Origin: Bacteroidia bacterium
GTDB lineage: Bacteria > Bacteroidota > Bacteroidia > CAILMK01 > JBBDIG01
NCBI GenBank assembly: GCA_040880525.1
Contig: JBBDIG010000016.1
Coordinates: 62,001-126,000 of the forward strand
Direction: 5' to 3'
DNA: 64,000 bases
Shown here: piece after piece, positions 46,032-56,200 of the stretch
Layout of the letters: each line of letters opens with the position of its first letter
Position numbering within the stretch: position 1 is the stretch's first letter
Position numbers and translations under genes: made by a program
Notes under the pieces: model-generated
Database searches by the model: none
Seen by the model: only the letters and a program-made list of their open reading frames with translations
Told to the model about the DNA's origin: nothing

Positions 46032-46229
46032 CTATCGTATGACCAGCTTTGAAGTAGTCATCCGGCTACCTTCTTTCATGACATGTACCAGGTAAACTCC
46101 ACTGGTGAGTTGTGGCATCTTCATCCATTCCAGTTCCGGTTGCACAGGCATAGAAATAAGTTCCCGGCCATTCAGGTCAGTTATCACAACCGTTCCATTT
46201 TGCAAGTCCCGAAAGTTTCTAAAATTCAA
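46032..46229 (-). pseudogene. Detached T9SS type A sorting-domain tail
   Basis: A 65-codon open stretch ends VVITDLNGRELISMPVQ, SGVYLVHVMKEGS and TTSKLVIR, which is the second half of a type A sorting domain. The usual YPNP-containing first half is missing, as is any cargo domain. It probably derives from a deleted T9SS gene. It lies just upstream of the peroxidase remnant on the same strand. Confidence 0.65.
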
Positions 46230-46332
46230 TCTCTCTCCATCTTGTCGTCTTCAACTTCGACATCAGAGGTAACTATTGTTTGCATAAAATAATCGGTGCC
46301 CTGTTATCTTCAAATTTGGATACCGGAATAGC

Positions 46333-46340
46333 TATTTTTG
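46333..46340 (+). promoter_or_regulatory. -7 element just upstream of the thioredoxin-like gene
   Basis: TATTTTTG fits TAnnTTTG. It ends only 6 bases before the ATG at 46347, so the transcript would be nearly leaderless, or translation may begin at the ATG at 46365 instead. Confidence 0.4.
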
Positions 46341-46346
46341 CCAATT

Positions 46347-47108
46347 ATGTCCAAAATTTTTTTAATGATTCTGATTTGGGTTTCTTTACCGATCAGTGCT
46401 TTCAGCCAGCAGAAAGCGCCTGATTTCACGATAACCACCACAGGGCAGGAGCAATTCCACCTCTACACCAATATTGTTGCAGGTAAAGTGGTGCTGCTTG
46501 ATTTTTTCTTTGCCGATTGCGTGCCCTGTCAGAGCCTCTCGCCAATGGTGGATGAACTTTATAGGGATTACGGCAGCGGCTCAGGACGAGTCAGGGTGAT
46601 TGGCATCAGTGATCGGGATGATAATCTGCGGTTAAAGACTTTCGACAGCACCTATAATATCACCTACCCATCAGCCGGAGAAGAAGGTGGTGCCGACACA
46701 ATTACTGCTCTTTATCAGGCTGAGTTCAGTTTCCTGGGCTGGCCCACCTATGCAGTGGTTTGCTCCGATACAGGGATTGTCTGGAACATTAGGCCCCTTA
46801 CCAACGGGATTCCTGAAATCCGTAAAGTTATTGATAGTTGCCTGATAGTCAGTGGAGTGAAAAATCAGGTTACTCCCTCCCTGGCTGTATTTTTCCATGA
46901 TGGGCAGGTTATCATCAGGTCTGAAAAAATTCTTGAAATATCTGCTGGGGACATTTACAACATGCAGGGCCAGCATCTCCTCAGGTCTCATCCAGCAACA
47001 GGAACTGAATTTTTTATTCCTGTTCCGCCCCGGATGGAAAAGGAAATTATTATCTTGATTATACAAGGACCTCAAATTAATTTCCGAAAGAAAATTCTAA
47101 TAAGATAA
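46347..47108 (+). CDS. Secreted thioredoxin-fold (TlpA-like) protein
   Basis: A 253-residue protein with a signal peptide (MSKIFLMILIWVSLPISAFS). The thioredoxin domain (about residues 20-160) has VVLLDFFFADCVPCQSL with an active-site CxxC and a later cis-Pro in GWPTYAVV. The last ~80 residues resemble a degraded type A sorting tail (LRSHPATGTEFFIPV, FRKKILIR) rather than a clean one. It probably reduces or carries out thiol chemistry in the periplasm or at the surface. The next gene starts 5 bases after its stop, so the pair is an operon. Confidence 0.7.
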   Translation: MSKIFLMILIWVSLPISAFSQQKAPDFTITTTGQEQFHLYTNIVAGKVVLLDFFFADCVPCQSLSPMVDELYRDYGSGSGRVRVIGISDRDDNLRLKTFDSTYNITYPSAGEEGGADTITALYQAEFSFLGWPTYAVVCSDTGIVWNIRPLTNGIPEIRKVIDSCLIVSGVKNQVTPSLAVFFHDGQVIIRSEKILEISAGDIYNMQGQHLLRSHPATGTEFFIPVPPRMEKEIIILIIQGPQINFRKKILIR

Positions 47109-47112
47109 CATT

Positions 47113-48543
47113 ATGAAGTACGCCCTTACACTTTTTGTGCTTCTCACATGGAGCGTTTTAATCAGCGCACAGAACCTGGATTTCAGTACGCCTGGCGCTG
47201 TTGCTGATGATGATTACGGTTACACCCGTCCGAGGGTGGTTATGGCCAATATGATTCCGCTGGTAGTTCTCAACAACCAATCAACTGGGGAAATTTTTGT
47301 AGCCCGGTGGAATGGAAGCAGTTTCGATCAGCCTGTGAAAGTTACACCTGAAGGAGTGAAAGCGGCTATTGACAACTGGATGGGACCTGACATTGCTTCA
47401 AATGGGGACGATGTTTACGTTATTTTCAAAAGCGAACCTGAGGCCAGCGGCTACATATATGTGGTGCATTCAAGTGACGGTGGGAAAACCTTTGGTGATA
47501 CCATGCGGGTGAATGGTGATGTGAATACCCGGTTGCCCTCAATAGCTGTACTTGGTGACGGCAATCCGGTGGTGATGTTCATGCAGTTTCAGCCGAACTT
47601 TTTGGAACCTGAATACGTGGTTGCCGTCAGCACCGATAAAGGTAGAACCTTCAGCGACTTTTTAACGGTTAGCGATAACGCTCCGGGAGAGGTTTGCGAT
47701 TGCTGTCCGGCAGCACTGGTGGCATCGGGTGATACCATTGCTGCCTTTTACAGAAACAATGATAACAACATCCGTGATGCGTGGATAGCGCTCTCAACAG
47801 ATGGTGGCAAGACTTTCCCAATGCAGCAGGATATTGACGAGAATAACTGGAACATCTTCAGTTGTCCATCCACCGGACCTGATGCTGTATTCAGTGGCGG
47901 TAAAGTGATAACTTCCTGGATGAGTGGTGCAGCAGGCAATCCACGGATAAATTTTCTTGAATTTGACCTTGGAACACAACAGACCTCAGCTACCGCCATG
48001 ATCCATACTGAAGGGCAAGGTACTTTCAGCCAAAACTACCCGCGACTGGCAGCCTTTGGAAGCCACAAGATTATGGCTTGGCAGGATAACCGCAACAACG
48101 GCTGGGATGTCTGGATCAGCCATACTACCAACAGCCCCTTCATCACGAACAAAAACGTTCAGCAAGTCACCAATGAATCCGGCTTCCAGTTCAACCCTGA
48201 TGTAGCCATAAACAACGAAAAGGTTTTCCTCGTATGGCAGGAACCAAAAGCGAAGGAAGTGAAATACGTTACGGCACCCTTAGCTGCTCAGTCAGGCATA
48301 TCTTCGCCCACGGTAAACCTGAGCTTTTATCCCAATCCAGCAGAACCTGGCTCTCTAATTCAATTTGAGGGAGCAGCGATTTTGAGCACAACTATTTTCG
48401 ATGCCCGGGGAAAGGTGGTTTGGTCGTCAGAAAAGTCTGATCACCCTGGTGTTATTCCAACTCCTGAGCATCCGGGGATTTATATTTTGCGAATAAAGTT
48501 CAGAGACGATGTTGTGGCTCGGCAGAAGTTAGTGGTGAGGTGA
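47113..48543 (+). CDS. Secreted BNR/sialidase-like propeller protein with CDCC motif and T9SS domain
   Basis: A 476-residue protein with a signal peptide (MKYALTLFVLLTWSVLISA). Four or more BNR/sialidase-type Asp-box repeats (SSDGGKTFGD, STDKGRTF, STDGGKTFP) form a propeller. Between them, EVCDCCPAAL places three cysteines in a row of four positions, unusual for an enzyme and suggestive of metal binding or disulfide exchange with the thioredoxin-like protein encoded upstream. The sialidase Arg triad and FRIP motif are not obvious. The last ~75 residues are a type A sorting domain (SFYPNPAEPG, GIYILRIK). Confidence 0.75.
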   Translation: MKYALTLFVLLTWSVLISAQNLDFSTPGAVADDDYGYTRPRVVMANMIPLVVLNNQSTGEIFVARWNGSSFDQPVKVTPEGVKAAIDNWMGPDIASNGDDVYVIFKSEPEASGYIYVVHSSDGGKTFGDTMRVNGDVNTRLPSIAVLGDGNPVVMFMQFQPNFLEPEYVVAVSTDKGRTFSDFLTVSDNAPGEVCDCCPAALVASGDTIAAFYRNNDNNIRDAWIALSTDGGKTFPMQQDIDENNWNIFSCPSTGPDAVFSGGKVITSWMSGAAGNPRINFLEFDLGTQQTSATAMIHTEGQGTFSQNYPRLAAFGSHKIMAWQDNRNNGWDVWISHTTNSPFITNKNVQQVTNESGFQFNPDVAINNEKVFLVWQEPKAKEVKYVTAPLAAQSGISSPTVNLSFYPNPAEPGSLIQFEGAAILSTTIFDARGKVVWSSEKSDHPGVIPTPEHPGIYILRIKFRDDVVARQKLVVR

Positions 48544-48912
48544 TAATCAACCCTTAACATTATAGTAGCGTATTCACACCTGAATAAACCTGCTTCATAT
48601 TGGGAGCGCTCCACAATTTCTGCTCCTCCTACCCTTTATTACAGCGTTTTATACAAAGTTCTGCGAAACACTTTTCCAAGAGTTGTTTGTACCAATAAGC
48701 ACATTTATTTTACCCAAAGTACCCCTATGCTTTAAACAGACCTTACAATGGTGGAGACTGGTGTGATTGACTTGGTTTTTTAAACTGCTCCCATTAAAGG
48801 GATGGTAGTATCATAAAAATTTAATAAATCAATTATTAAGACGAATTAAAATTATTTAAATATTTAGTTTAACATTTAAATAATAAAACCGGAATTTGTT
48901 ATTCCGTAGCGC
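48544..48912. other. Intergenic region with no recognised feature
   Basis: The 369 bases separate convergent genes and are AT rich toward 48900. No hairpin with a T tract, promoter or gene was seen. Confidence 0.4.
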
Positions 48913-50010
48913 TCACTTCCAATGAATTTTACAGAATACAGGATAATGATCAGACAGGTTTTTCCTGATCACCTCGAAATCGGAGACGGCAAATACCGTA
49001 TCCGGTAGAATATAGTCAATGCGGAGGAGCGGAATGCGGCCAGCATACGTAATGCCGAGGCCCAGTCCGTCCTTTATAAAGGCATCCTGGAGGTGTGAAC
49101 GGAATTTATTATAGGTATAAGATAGAGGTGTATCATTGAAATCGCCAGCCAGCACCACGGGATATGGAGACTGGCGTATAATTTCGAGCACACGATCAGC
49201 CTGGCGGGCACGCTGCACAAATGCAGTAGCCAGCCTACGCCTGTTTTTATTGATCTGCTCTTGTTCATCCATGCCGGCTTCTTTTTTCCCGTCTGTAAGA
49301 TTAATGGACTGCAGGTGGACGCTCATCACACGAATGGTGTCATTGTCCTTCACCATATCTGCGTAAACGCAGCTATTGGTGCTGTTCTCGGGGAAAGGAA
49401 CCACGCCAGGGTTTATGAGCGGATAGCGGGAAACGATACCCGTTCCCCCAACTTTGAGCGAAAAATCATCTCCGTTCATAAAATAAAAATCCGTGTAGCC
49501 TAAGGAATCCAGCAAAGGACTCAGGATGTTTGTCCGATTTTCCTTTTTAACGTTATAAGCCACGAATTCCTGGAAAAATAAAACATCCGGATTTTTCGTG
49601 GCGATCAACTTCAGGATGGCACTTTCCTTTTCATCGCTATAAAATTTCTTGACGTTGTAGGTCATCAGCGCCAGTTCCTTTCCCTCCGGGTTTTTGTCCC
49701 TGAAATGGAGCGCTACCGTTTTGTTAAGCTCGTTGGTGCTGATAAGAATGGCCACAAGCGGATAGATAAACCGGAGGCGCCTGCGCAGCATCCAGTAGAC
49801 GATGCAACTCACCAGGCCAATCATCGTGGCAGGGAAGATAAGGTTGCAGAAAGCGGGAATGGTGGTAACACCAGGATGGATGCGCGGAGCAAACAGGGCG
49901 ATGATCGTGAGGCCAATCAGCAGCCAGGTGGCGACAAAGCACAGGCGGTCAAGGACCAAAAGAAAAAAGGGCCGCGAATTATTCTCAGGGACTTCTGGTG
50001 CCTTAGCCAT
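48913..50010 (-). CDS. Membrane-anchored endonuclease/exonuclease/phosphatase-family protein
   Basis: A 365-residue protein with about three membrane helices (residues ~15-100) and a C-terminal EEP domain. The EEP motifs are LALMTYNVKKFY, VLFFQEFVA, GTGIVSRYPL, VRVMSVHLQS, VVLAGDFNDTP and SDHYPVFCKI. The domain faces the cytoplasm or periplasm depending on topology. Such proteins may be nucleases or phosphodiesterases; substrate unknown. It lies 46 bases downstream of the rhomboid gene on the same strand. Confidence 0.82.
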   Translation of the reverse strand: MAKAPEVPENNSRPFFLLVLDRLCFVATWLLIGLTIIALFAPRIHPGVTTIPAFCNLIFPATMIGLVSCIVYWMLRRRLRFIYPLVAILISTNELNKTVALHFRDKNPEGKELALMTYNVKKFYSDEKESAILKLIATKNPDVLFFQEFVAYNVKKENRTNILSPLLDSLGYTDFYFMNGDDFSLKVGGTGIVSRYPLINPGVVPFPENSTNSCVYADMVKDNDTIRVMSVHLQSINLTDGKKEAGMDEQEQINKNRRRLATAFVQRARQADRVLEIIRQSPYPVVLAGDFNDTPLSYTYNKFRSHLQDAFIKDGLGLGITYAGRIPLLRIDYILPDTVFAVSDFEVIRKNLSDHYPVFCKIHWK

Positions 50011-50056
50011 TACGGATGGTATCTGTAAAATTTATAGGTTGGATAGAGCAATGTCA

Positions 50057-50962
50057 TCAGTCTTTGTTGCTGGCTTTAAAGAGGATGTCCTTTTCCTTTT
50101 TGGTTAGGCTGTCGTATCCTGACTTTGCAATTTTATCCAGGATTGCGTCAATTTGTTCCTGGCTCACTTCGCTGAGGCCTCCGGATTTTTTGGGTTGGGA
50201 GCGGTCACCCATATCTGACACCCGCAGGTTCGGCCCTTTCCGGAAGAATCCGCCAAGCCAGTCCACCAGCAAGTTCACCCACTGGCCGATGTCTCGGCCG
50301 CTCTGGAGCTGCCGGATATAAATAAAGCCATACGCAGCCCCGCCCAGGTGGGCAATGCTGCCACCTGCATTGGAGCCGGCCATGCTCAGGAGATCAATGA
50401 TAACCAGGAACAAGGCAATATATTTAAGCCGCACCGCGCCAATAAGGATAAGCCGTATACTATAGTCGGGCAGCAAGGTGGCTGTGGCTACAAGAATTGC
50501 GAGCACGCTTGCAGAGGCGCCATACAGAATCGAAATATCGGATACTCTCTGGAAGAGCGGAACAAGATTATATATTAGAATATAAAGCAAGGCCCCGGCA
50601 ATGCCACCAGCCAGATACACGCTCAGTAGCTTGCGGTTGCCAAGGTATTCCATAAATATCCTTCCGAACCAGAAAAGAATGAGCATATTAAAGATGATGT
50701 GCAGCCATGAATCCATGCTGTGGATGAACTGATACGAAACCAAGGTCCAGGGTCGGGTGAGCAGCGTGAGTGGATTGGAAGGCACGGCCAGCCAGCGGTA
50801 TAGCTCATCAAACCAGCCGGGGCTGAGGAGGAACCAACGGAAGAGGACATATAATAACCCCGTTGCAACAAAAATTGCAAGGTTAATAAATATCAGGTGT
50901 AGGAGTGTATCATTGCTCCTGAGTACGCGGAGCTTGAATTCGTCCCAGATCGAATTGTTCAT
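50057..50962 (-). CDS. Rhomboid-family intramembrane serine protease
   Basis: A 301-residue membrane protein. It has six hydrophobic segments and the catalytic pair in ILYGASASVL (S150 by position; GxSx) and IAHLGGAAYGF (H205). The N-terminal part includes the family's WxxI...H..F region (SWLHIIFNMLILFWFG). The last ~60 residues are a soluble charged tail (LTKKEKDILFKASNKD) seen in Bacteroidota relatives. It cleaves single-pass membrane proteins within the bilayer. It probably shares a transcript with the EEP-family gene downstream. Confidence 0.88.
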   Translation of the reverse strand: MNNSIWDEFKLRVLRSNDTLLHLIFINLAIFVATGLLYVLFRWFLLSPGWFDELYRWLAVPSNPLTLLTRPWTLVSYQFIHSMDSWLHIIFNMLILFWFGRIFMEYLGNRKLLSVYLAGGIAGALLYILIYNLVPLFQRVSDISILYGASASVLAILVATATLLPDYSIRLILIGAVRLKYIALFLVIIDLLSMAGSNAGGSIAHLGGAAYGFIYIRQLQSGRDIGQWVNLLVDWLGGFFRKGPNLRVSDMGDRSQPKKSGGLSEVSQEQIDAILDKIAKSGYDSLTKKEKDILFKASNKD

Positions 50963-50983
50963 AAACCCGTAGGCGCTTTGTTT

Positions 50984-51652
50984 TTATTTCCTGTACGGAA
51001 ATTTTCGTGCAAATTTATTCGTAACAGATTGCAGTACTTCCTCCGGTGGATAATCCCACGAAGCCTGCCGGTCTACCGCTACCTTCCATAACAACGAACC
51101 ATCCGTTCCATTGAACAACGAAGTTTCTGCCTTAATGTCATAGGTTTTCTCAGCGTCAGGGGGAAGCGTTACATCCTCTAATAAATCTTCCAGTACCTCT
51201 GTTCCAAAGTCAATCCCGAAAGATTCAAGATCAGAGAGAAATCGCTTTTTGGAAATCCGTGTTTTTACTACAGCGTCCACTCCCAATGCCACCGCCAGTG
51301 ATTCCGCGGGCACCGACCAGGACTCGCGAATCCCGATCTCCTTTCCTTGCAGCAGAAATAGCGTTTTTTCTACCGGCTGTATTTCTACTTTGATCGCATT
51401 CTTGCCCCGGCCGGATTTGCGAAGAAATGAATTGTAGAGGGAAAGCTGGAACATCCGGCTTTCGGCTTCCTCAATCTGATTTGCATGTTCCTGGGTCATC
51501 TTTGCCGGCTGCCGGCCTGTGTTTTCTATTTGGCAGGGAATAATTGCTATAAGCTTGTGATTACTCGTTTGCGCATCAAACCGGGGCGAAACGTAATGAA
51601 CGCCACATGCCGACATCAAACAGAGACAAAAAACAAAAGTGAAAAATCGCAT
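50984..51652 (-). CDS. Putative outer-membrane lipoprotein of unknown function
   Basis: A 222-residue protein whose N-terminus MRFFTFVFCLCLMSACGVHY has a lipobox (MSAC). The mature part (LIAIIPCQIENTG, AVALGVDAVVKTRISKKRFL, DGSLLWKVAVDRQASW) resembles CsgG/LpoB-like or GNA1162-like lipoproteins in outline, but no exact family was recognised. The start at 51652 is favoured over 51760 because it begins the signal and lies 24 bases after a -7 element. The product is expected at the inner face of the outer membrane. Confidence 0.6.
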   Translation of the reverse strand: MRFFTFVFCLCLMSACGVHYVSPRFDAQTSNHKLIAIIPCQIENTGRQPAKMTQEHANQIEEAESRMFQLSLYNSFLRKSGRGKNAIKVEIQPVEKTLFLLQGKEIGIRESWSVPAESLAVALGVDAVVKTRISKKRFLSDLESFGIDFGTEVLEDLLEDVTLPPDAEKTYDIKAETSLFNGTDGSLLWKVAVDRQASWDYPPEEVLQSVTNKFARKFPYRK

Positions 51653-51675
51653 GTTTCCTTGTTTATCATTCCCAG

Positions 51676-51683
51676 CAAAAGTA
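51676..51683 (-). promoter_or_regulatory. -7 promoter element for the lipoprotein gene
   Basis: Minus-strand TACTTTTG fits TAnnTTTG, 23 bases before the chosen ATG. Confidence 0.5.
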
Positions 51684-51839
51684 CCCATATCGGCACTTCT
51701 GATTCTCCTGAAGGCGTAGGTCATTTGTCGTCCGAAAAAGGAGTTACAAAGTATTAACATAAAGGTTTCGGGAAATTTTTGATTGTTTTTAAAAGAATTC
51801 CGCTGAAAATTGCCGCCTTTAAAACATCGAATTATTAAA

Positions 51840-52196
51840 ATGAAAACACTTGTATTAGGAGCAACCAGTAATCCAGGCCGCTATGCGTTTACGGCAGTTC
51901 ACCGGCTCAAAGCGAATGGACACGAGGTGGTTCCGGTGGGAATCAAAAAGGACGAGGTGGCAGGTCTCAGGATCATCAATGATAAACCGCCTCTGGATGG
52001 AATAGACACCGTTACCCTCTACGTGGGTCCTCACAATCAGGCTGAATGGATTGATTATATCCTCTCTCTCAAACCCCGCAGGATCATTTTTAATCCCGGA
52101 ACAAATAATCCTGAATTCATAACAAAGGCGAAAGAACAGGGAATTGAAACCATACAGGCATGTACGCTCGTAATGCTCGCTTCGGGAACTTACTAA
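51840..52196 (+). CDS. CoA-binding domain protein
   Basis: A 118-residue single-domain protein starting MKTLVLGATSNPGRYAFTAV, followed by GHEVVPVGIKKDEVAG, RRIIFNPGTNNPEF and IETIQACTLVML. It matches the CoA_binding_2 fold (YccU-like) in length and pattern. The family binds CoA or acyl-CoA; its role is not established. The stop at 52196 is followed by the sugar nucleotidyltransferase gene after about 56 bases. Confidence 0.8.
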   Translation: MKTLVLGATSNPGRYAFTAVHRLKANGHEVVPVGIKKDEVAGLRIINDKPPLDGIDTVTLYVGPHNQAEWIDYILSLKPRRIIFNPGTNNPEFITKAKEQGIETIQACTLVMLASGTY

Positions 52197-52252
52197 AGCT
52201 TGCTATTTGCCAATCAGAAACCCAATTTCATTTACACAATTTTAAAATTTTT

Positions 52253-53248
52253 ATGAAAGCAGTAATCCCTGTGGCAGGTGTAGGAACACGCCTGCGGCCC
52301 CACACCCATACGCAACCCAAAGCACTGATCACTGTAGCTGGCAAGCCTATCCTTTCGCATATTATTGATGAACTGAAAGAAGCCGGTTTCTCGGAGTTCG
52401 TGTTCATTATCGGATACCTGGGAGAAAAGGTGCGGGATTTCATTACTGAAAAATATCCTGATCTGGATTCGGAGTTTGTGGTGCAAACCTCCCGCGAAGG
52501 AATAGGCCATGCGATTTGGCTGGCGAAAGATCAGATAGCAGGAGCGGACCAATTGGTGATTGCACTGGGTGATACCATTTTCGATATGGACATGCAAAAG
52601 CTGATCGCTATGGAACATTCCGCATTGGCCACTAAACCGGTGCTGGACCCAAGGCGGTTTGGCGTTGCGGAAATAGACCCGGAGGGATTTATCACCAAAC
52701 TTGTGGAAAAACCCTCAATTCCAAAATCCAATATTGCACTGGTGGGAATCTATAAGGTAAGGGAAGTGGATGAATTGCTCGCAGCGCTGAAATATATTAT
52801 TGATAATGACATCAGAACTAAGAATGAATTTCAACTTACGGACGCACTGATGCATATGATTGAGAAGGGCGTGAAATTCAAAAGCTTCAATATCAGCAAT
52901 TGGTTTGACTGCGGGAAAAAAGAGGCAGTGCTGGAAACCAATGCAATCCTGCTGAAGCGGGAGGAATACACTACTTCCGACCATAAGAATTTCGCCAACA
53001 CCATTATTATTCCTCCGGTAAATATTTCTGATGATGTGGATATCAAAGGTTCCATTATCGGCCCCAATGTTTCTATTGGAAGCAATGCCAGCATCGAAAA
53101 CAGCATTATTCGGGAATCCATTATTGGCCCTTATGCAAAGATCACCACCTCGTTGCTGCATAATTCTCTTATTGGCAATGATGCACAACTGCGGGGTATG
53201 AGCCAGAGCTTGAATATCGGGGACAGCGCTGAACTGAATTACGACTGA
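52253..53248 (+). CDS. Sugar-1-phosphate nucleotidyltransferase with left-handed beta-helix C-terminus
   Basis: A 331-residue cytoplasmic enzyme. The N-terminal NTP-transferase domain has the signature MKAVIPVAGVGTRLRPHT with QPKALITVAGKP, later IALGDTIFDMD (metal Asp) and VEKPSIP. The C-terminal ~80 residues show hexapeptide beta-helix repeats (IIGPNVSIGSNASIENSII). It makes an NDP-sugar, with glucose-1-phosphate or a mannose/heptose relative as possible substrate, for surface polysaccharide. The ATG at 52253 starts the signature; a longer frame to 52160 is an artefact. Confidence 0.85.
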   Translation: MKAVIPVAGVGTRLRPHTHTQPKALITVAGKPILSHIIDELKEAGFSEFVFIIGYLGEKVRDFITEKYPDLDSEFVVQTSREGIGHAIWLAKDQIAGADQLVIALGDTIFDMDMQKLIAMEHSALATKPVLDPRRFGVAEIDPEGFITKLVEKPSIPKSNIALVGIYKVREVDELLAALKYIIDNDIRTKNEFQLTDALMHMIEKGVKFKSFNISNWFDCGKKEAVLETNAILLKREEYTTSDHKNFANTIIIPPVNISDDVDIKGSIIGPNVSIGSNASIENSIIRESIIGPYAKITTSLLHNSLIGNDAQLRGMSQSLNIGDSAELNYD

Positions 53249-53298
53249 GAGTTTAGCAGGCCGCTTGGAGCAAAAGTCCAGGTGGTGAAATCAACAGA

Positions 53299-56200
53299 CT
53301 AATCCTGATCCTCAATAGCGTGGGTTTCCTGACGGGCATTATGCTGTGGAAACACGAGAATAAATACCGAACCTTTCCCCGGTTTTGAGCGGAACGTAAT
53401 GGTTCCCCCGGAGTTTTCCACGATCTTCTTTACGATAGGCAGCCCCAGACCCATCCCCGAAGTCTTTGTGCTGAAATTGGGAGTAAATATCTGTTCCTGT
53501 TTGTCCGGTGGAATCCCTACGCCATTGTCGGTAATTTCCAGCCGCACCAAAGCTCCATCCGTCCGCAACTGAAGGTGAATGATCCCCTCCCGGTTTTCCG
53601 GTATTGCCTGGAGAGCATTTTTCACCAGGTTATTCAGCACCCGCGAAAACTGATTTTTATCAGCGTAAATATAAACAGGATGTGGCTCAGTGGTGCAGGT
53701 TACGGTGATGCCCCTGGTATTTCCATAAAGCGCAGCAATGTCCCTTATTTCACGGTTCAGTTCCAGTTGCTCGTTGCTGCCTTCCGGCATTTTTGCAAAG
53801 GCAGAGAATTCAGTAGCGATTTGGGAAAGCGTATCAATTTGACTGATCAGGATTGCGGTAACCTTCGGCAACAGTTTGTCGAGGCTCTCAGGGTGGTTTT
53901 GCCAGGCCCTCTGCAATTGTTGAATATTAAGCTTCATTGGCGTGAGCGGATTCTTGATCTCATGCGCCACCTGCTTGGCCATTTCGCGCCAGGCGCCTTC
54001 GCGCTCTGTGCGTGCCAGTTTGTCGGCACTTATCTCCAACTCCTGCAGCATCGCATTATATTCCTGTACCAGTTGCCCGATCTCATCCTCGCCCTTGTAG
54101 TCAATCATTTCATTCCACTTGCCTATTTGGGTGCGCCTCATTTTTTCGCGGATGATGGCCAACGGACGCGTTACCGTAGAAGAGATCACAATTGAAATAA
54201 AACTCACGAGGATAAACAGGAACACATAGAGATTGATAAGCGTAACCAGAAAGGAGGATATTTCGGTCTTCAGCTCTGTTTCCTGTGAGAAGAACGGAAG
54301 GTTAAGAAAAGCGACCACCTTCCTTTCATTGTTTCGGATAGGCGCATAGGCTGCACGATACTCTAGGCGGTTAATATTTTCATTTTGAATAGCGATGGAT
54401 CTTTTGCGGTATTTAAGATCAAAATACGCCCGGCCATTCATTTTACCTGAGATCAGGTTGCGTTCAAAAATCACGGGTTGAGAGGAGGTAATGAGCGTGC
54501 CGGAGGTGTTATACAGATTAATATCGCTTTGATATAAATTGCTCAGATTCAAAACTTCTGCGAATAGCGCATCATTATCCAAAAAGGAAATCTTATGGTT
54601 ATTCAGCTCTGTTTCCAGGCGGTTCAGTACGCCCCGCGCTTTGTTGCTGAGCATCTCGTTCTGCTCTTCATTATAGCGGTAGCGGATATACCGGGAGGTT
54701 GCGAAACCAATGATCAACAATGAAATGAAAATAACGAAGATGGTGGCGATCCGGATCTTGGTGCTGAACAGCAAATTGCGAAACGGATGTATATCTCCTT
54801 TGCTGAAATCCCGGAACAGTTCCTTCCGCTCGCCAGGTTTCAGCGAAAGCAGAAAGGATAGGCCGAAGGTGACCAGTAACATGGCTGAAAACAGAAGGAA
54901 CAGAGAAGAAAAAGTAGCCAACGGGTAAAGCAGGTTTTTCTCTTCTACGCTCACAACCACGAAAGTATGAGGATTCACAGGGTGCAGGAGGTGAGAATAT
55001 CCATGCGAATTCCAGTGATTGAATGCTTCACCGGGATCATACGGCATATTGCTCTCTACCGGATAAGAATAGTTGCCTGATTGCGAAACCAGCTTGTTAT
55101 GATTATAAATGGCGGAGGAGTAATTCTGCAAATGCTCTTTTACAGTTGTGCGTTTTTCCAGCAATAATTCGGGGTAAATGCTTTCTTCGAAAAAAGCTTT
55201 TTGCTTGAGCAGGATCAGCATCTGTCCCAGTTCAGCAGGACCACGATACACAGGAATTGTGGCAATGTAGGAGGGCACGGCATTGAGATCATTAATAAAC
55301 CACAACCTGTTCGGAATTACGGGGGTAGCTTTTGCCTGCAGGTTTCGCAGGTAAGCCTGGAGTGGTAGAATGTTGGATTCTTTGAAGGGCTCACCTTCCT
55401 TTCCATAAGTCAGCACTTTTGCATCATACTTCCCGAAGTAGCCGCTGAAGTACAATTGCTGGAATCGCTTCGCAAGCATTTCCTTGCCCAGATGAAGACT
55501 GGTGAAGTAGCTCTTCACAAAGTTGTCGCTCGCCAGGCGGTCCAGCATATCCTGGAATACATATTCAGCGATCACGTCCCTTTCTGTAGCCAGAGAGGAG
55601 GCCAGTAGTTTCTGGTTCTCCAGTTCCTTTCGCTGGCTGAAGGCGGATAATTCGTAAGCCGCAAAGCTGGAAGTGAGGAAAAGCATCAGGATAATGAAGT
55701 TAAACTGATACACATGCCTTTCATAACGCACTACAAGCAATAGCGACAACCACATTGCAAGCGGGTAGATAAAAACGAAAATGTCAGGAAATCCGGTAAA
55801 AATGAGCACGAGCAGATAAAGGATTCCGGCACTGATGAAGTAGGCATAGCCGCCTTTTCTCCGGGCTACGGTTGCAGCATAGGAGCGATATACCCAAAGC
55901 GTGAACAGCACATAGTCCAGAAAAAGCAGGAACAACGCAGCAAAACCTGCAATGCTCAGCCAGTTAAGAGAATAAACATTGGATATATCAAAGGATATAT
56001 TAGAGTTTAAAATTAAACCTTCAAAAAGGAGGTAAATGCCATACACTCCCAGAAAGGAAATGAAAAGCAGGATGCTGAAGAGCAGGTAGTTTGTCCACCG
56101 GCTGGGGAAGTGCGGAAGCGGATAATACCTCACCAGCATATAGACGATCCAGGTGAGCATCAGGTTGAAAATAATGAGATCGCCCAATGATGCAAAAAGG

